From contig SVHQ01000077.1 of the NCBI GenBank assembly GCA_015055785.1, positions 1-7,629 on the forward strand: 7,629 nucleotides of DNA, written 5' to 3'. Source of the stretch: Clostridiales bacterium. Lineage in GTDB: Bacteria; Bacillota_A; Clostridia; Christensenellales; Borkfalkiaceae. Numbering within the stretch: the stretch's first letter is position 1; each line of letters starts with the position of its first letter. Both the position numbers and the translations under genes were made by a program. Below the pieces are notes generated by a model that was not told the DNA's origin, did not search any database, and worked only from the letters and a program-made list of their open reading frames with translations. Below are positions 6,945-7,629 of the stretch, in pieces.

Positions 6945-7629
6945 TTAGTAAGGAAGCAGATAAACCGCTTGCCCAGCCGTAAGCGTTACGCTGTACGTAT
7001 TACCCGTAACCTGCGTCCTATTACCGGATTGATCATAAACGTAGAAACCCGTAACGCTGCTGTCAAACGTTACATTGACCGTCTGCGAACCGCCATAGTA
7101 CGGGTCAATCGTATTCATAACCATGTACATATAGTTGTAATTCTCTGCGTCGTACAGCTCCGTCACAAGCGTATATTCGAGGCTCGTCGTAACGCTCTCA
7201 ACGAAACGGAAGTCACACGCCGTCGTCAAAACACTGCTATTCCAAGAAATATGCTCGTTGTTCAAATCGCTATTATTATTCGAACCGACAGCCATACTTG
7301 CGTTGTAATCGAAATGCGAGATGGTAGGCGCAAACGCCGTATTATTCGCCATGATCGTCTTCATAAAGTCGTACAACGCCGTCGTCGTACCGTCATTGTT
7401 GACAAATGAACCGCCGTTCGCAAAATATTCGCCCTCCGAATAGGACGCTTGCTTCGTCCAATAGGTGTAGTAGTTGATCTGCTTTACGCCGAAGCCAAGC
7501 AAATAGTTATTGAGCCAACGCGCGTCATTTTCGGTAATCTGACGAAGTGCCAAAACACCGTCTGCCCCTCCGTCATATTTCACGCAGGTCTGCGTAACCA
7601 CCTTTACCTCAAGGCCGCGTTCCTTTGCG
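6945..7629 (-). CDS. Glycoside-hydrolase-like protein (clan GH-A type), C-terminal part
   Basis: The frame is open to the right edge, so the start lies outside. GTG 7601 is an internal valine codon, not a start. Of the 227 visible residues, the first 110 or so look like the end of a (beta/alpha)8 barrel: a helix, then LLGFGVKQINYYTYWT, an EGEYF loop, and DGTTTALYDFMKTI. This order resembles the last strand and helix of GH42-type beta-galactosidases and other clan GH-A enzymes, where a Y-F-T-Y-W strand precedes a loop with E-G-x-F and a T-P-L-Y helix. The remainder, rich in Ser, Thr, Asn and Tyr, is a beta domain ending AVYLLPY at the stop. There is no sortase or membrane anchor at the C-terminus. 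Composition suggests an exported protein, but the signal region is not visible. Family is tentative and substrate unknown. It is separated from the downstream operon by a palindrome and about 130 nt. Confidence 0.6.
   Translation of the reverse strand, partial: AKERGLEVKVVTQTCVKYDGGADGVLALRQITENDARWLNNYLLGFGVKQINYYTYWTKQASYSEGEYFANGGSFVNNDGTTTALYDFMKTIMANNTAFAPTISHFDYNASMAVGSNNNSDLNNEHISWNSSVLTTACDFRFVESVTTSLEYTLVTELYDAENYNYMYMVMNTIDPYYGGSQTVNVTFDSSVTGFYVYDQSGNRTQVTGNTYSVTLTAGQAVYLLPY

Noticed and set aside
6936..7409. A 157-codon plus-strand frame opposite the partial glycosidase
   Set aside because: The protein is extremely Arg- and Val-rich, as expected from the complement of a Thr/Asn/Tyr-rich gene, and has no domain.
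1..7629. CRISPR arrays, tRNA or rRNA genes, insertion sequences and phage genes
   Set aside because: I saw no regularly spaced repeats, no tRNA-like cloverleaf, no transposase or integrase motifs and no terminal inverted repeats. The space is filled by catabolic genes.

Overview
The window looks like part of a carbohydrate-utilisation locus from a low-to-moderate GC Bacillota, most likely an uncultured gut Clostridia-type anaerobe. This rests on gene content, Shine-Dalgarno-led starts, AT-rich spacers and tight gene packing. No taxonomic marker is present, so the assignment is tentative. All supported genes lie on the minus strand and are read from right to left.

Right end (6945-7629): the 3' part of a gene for a large glycoside-hydrolase-like protein, with the end of a TIM-barrel-like catalytic domain followed by a C-terminal beta-rich domain. 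Its 5' part is outside the window. Two bases after its stop codon begins a 58-nt compound inverted repeat (6885-6942), containing a perfect 12-bp stem, that probably closes this transcript. About 130 nt of AT-rich spacer follows and probably carries the promoter of the next operon.

Centre and left (1-6755): five tightly packed genes. In order of transcription they are an MGH1-like (GH63/GH37-related) six-hairpin glycosidase, a GH78 alpha-L-rhamnosidase-like enzyme, a GH28 polygalacturonase-like beta-helix enzyme, tagaturonate reductase (uxaB), and the first 24 codons of altronate dehydratase (uxaA, cut by the window edge). The first gap is 40 nt. The others are a 4-nt ATGA overlap, a single base, and another 4-nt ATGA overlap, so the last four genes are probably translationally coupled.

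The genes make sense together as cytoplasmic breakdown of imported pectin fragments, probably rhamnogalacturonan-type oligosaccharides. None of the three complete glycosidases has a signal peptide. GH78 would release rhamnose and GH28 a uronic acid or related sugar, while the MGH1-like enzyme would act on another linkage that I cannot assign. UxaB and UxaA then take tagaturonate to altronate and on to 2-keto-3-deoxygluconate. The uronate isomerase (uxaC), KDG kinase and aldolase, the transporter and a regulator are not in the window.

I see no wholly new system. The most interesting points are the GH28 protein, which keeps the catalytic aspartates but lacks the usual histidine and the Arg/Lys substrate-binding motif, the unassigned MGH1-like enzyme, the divergent C-terminal motifs of the GH78 protein, and the elaborate palindrome without a U-tract.
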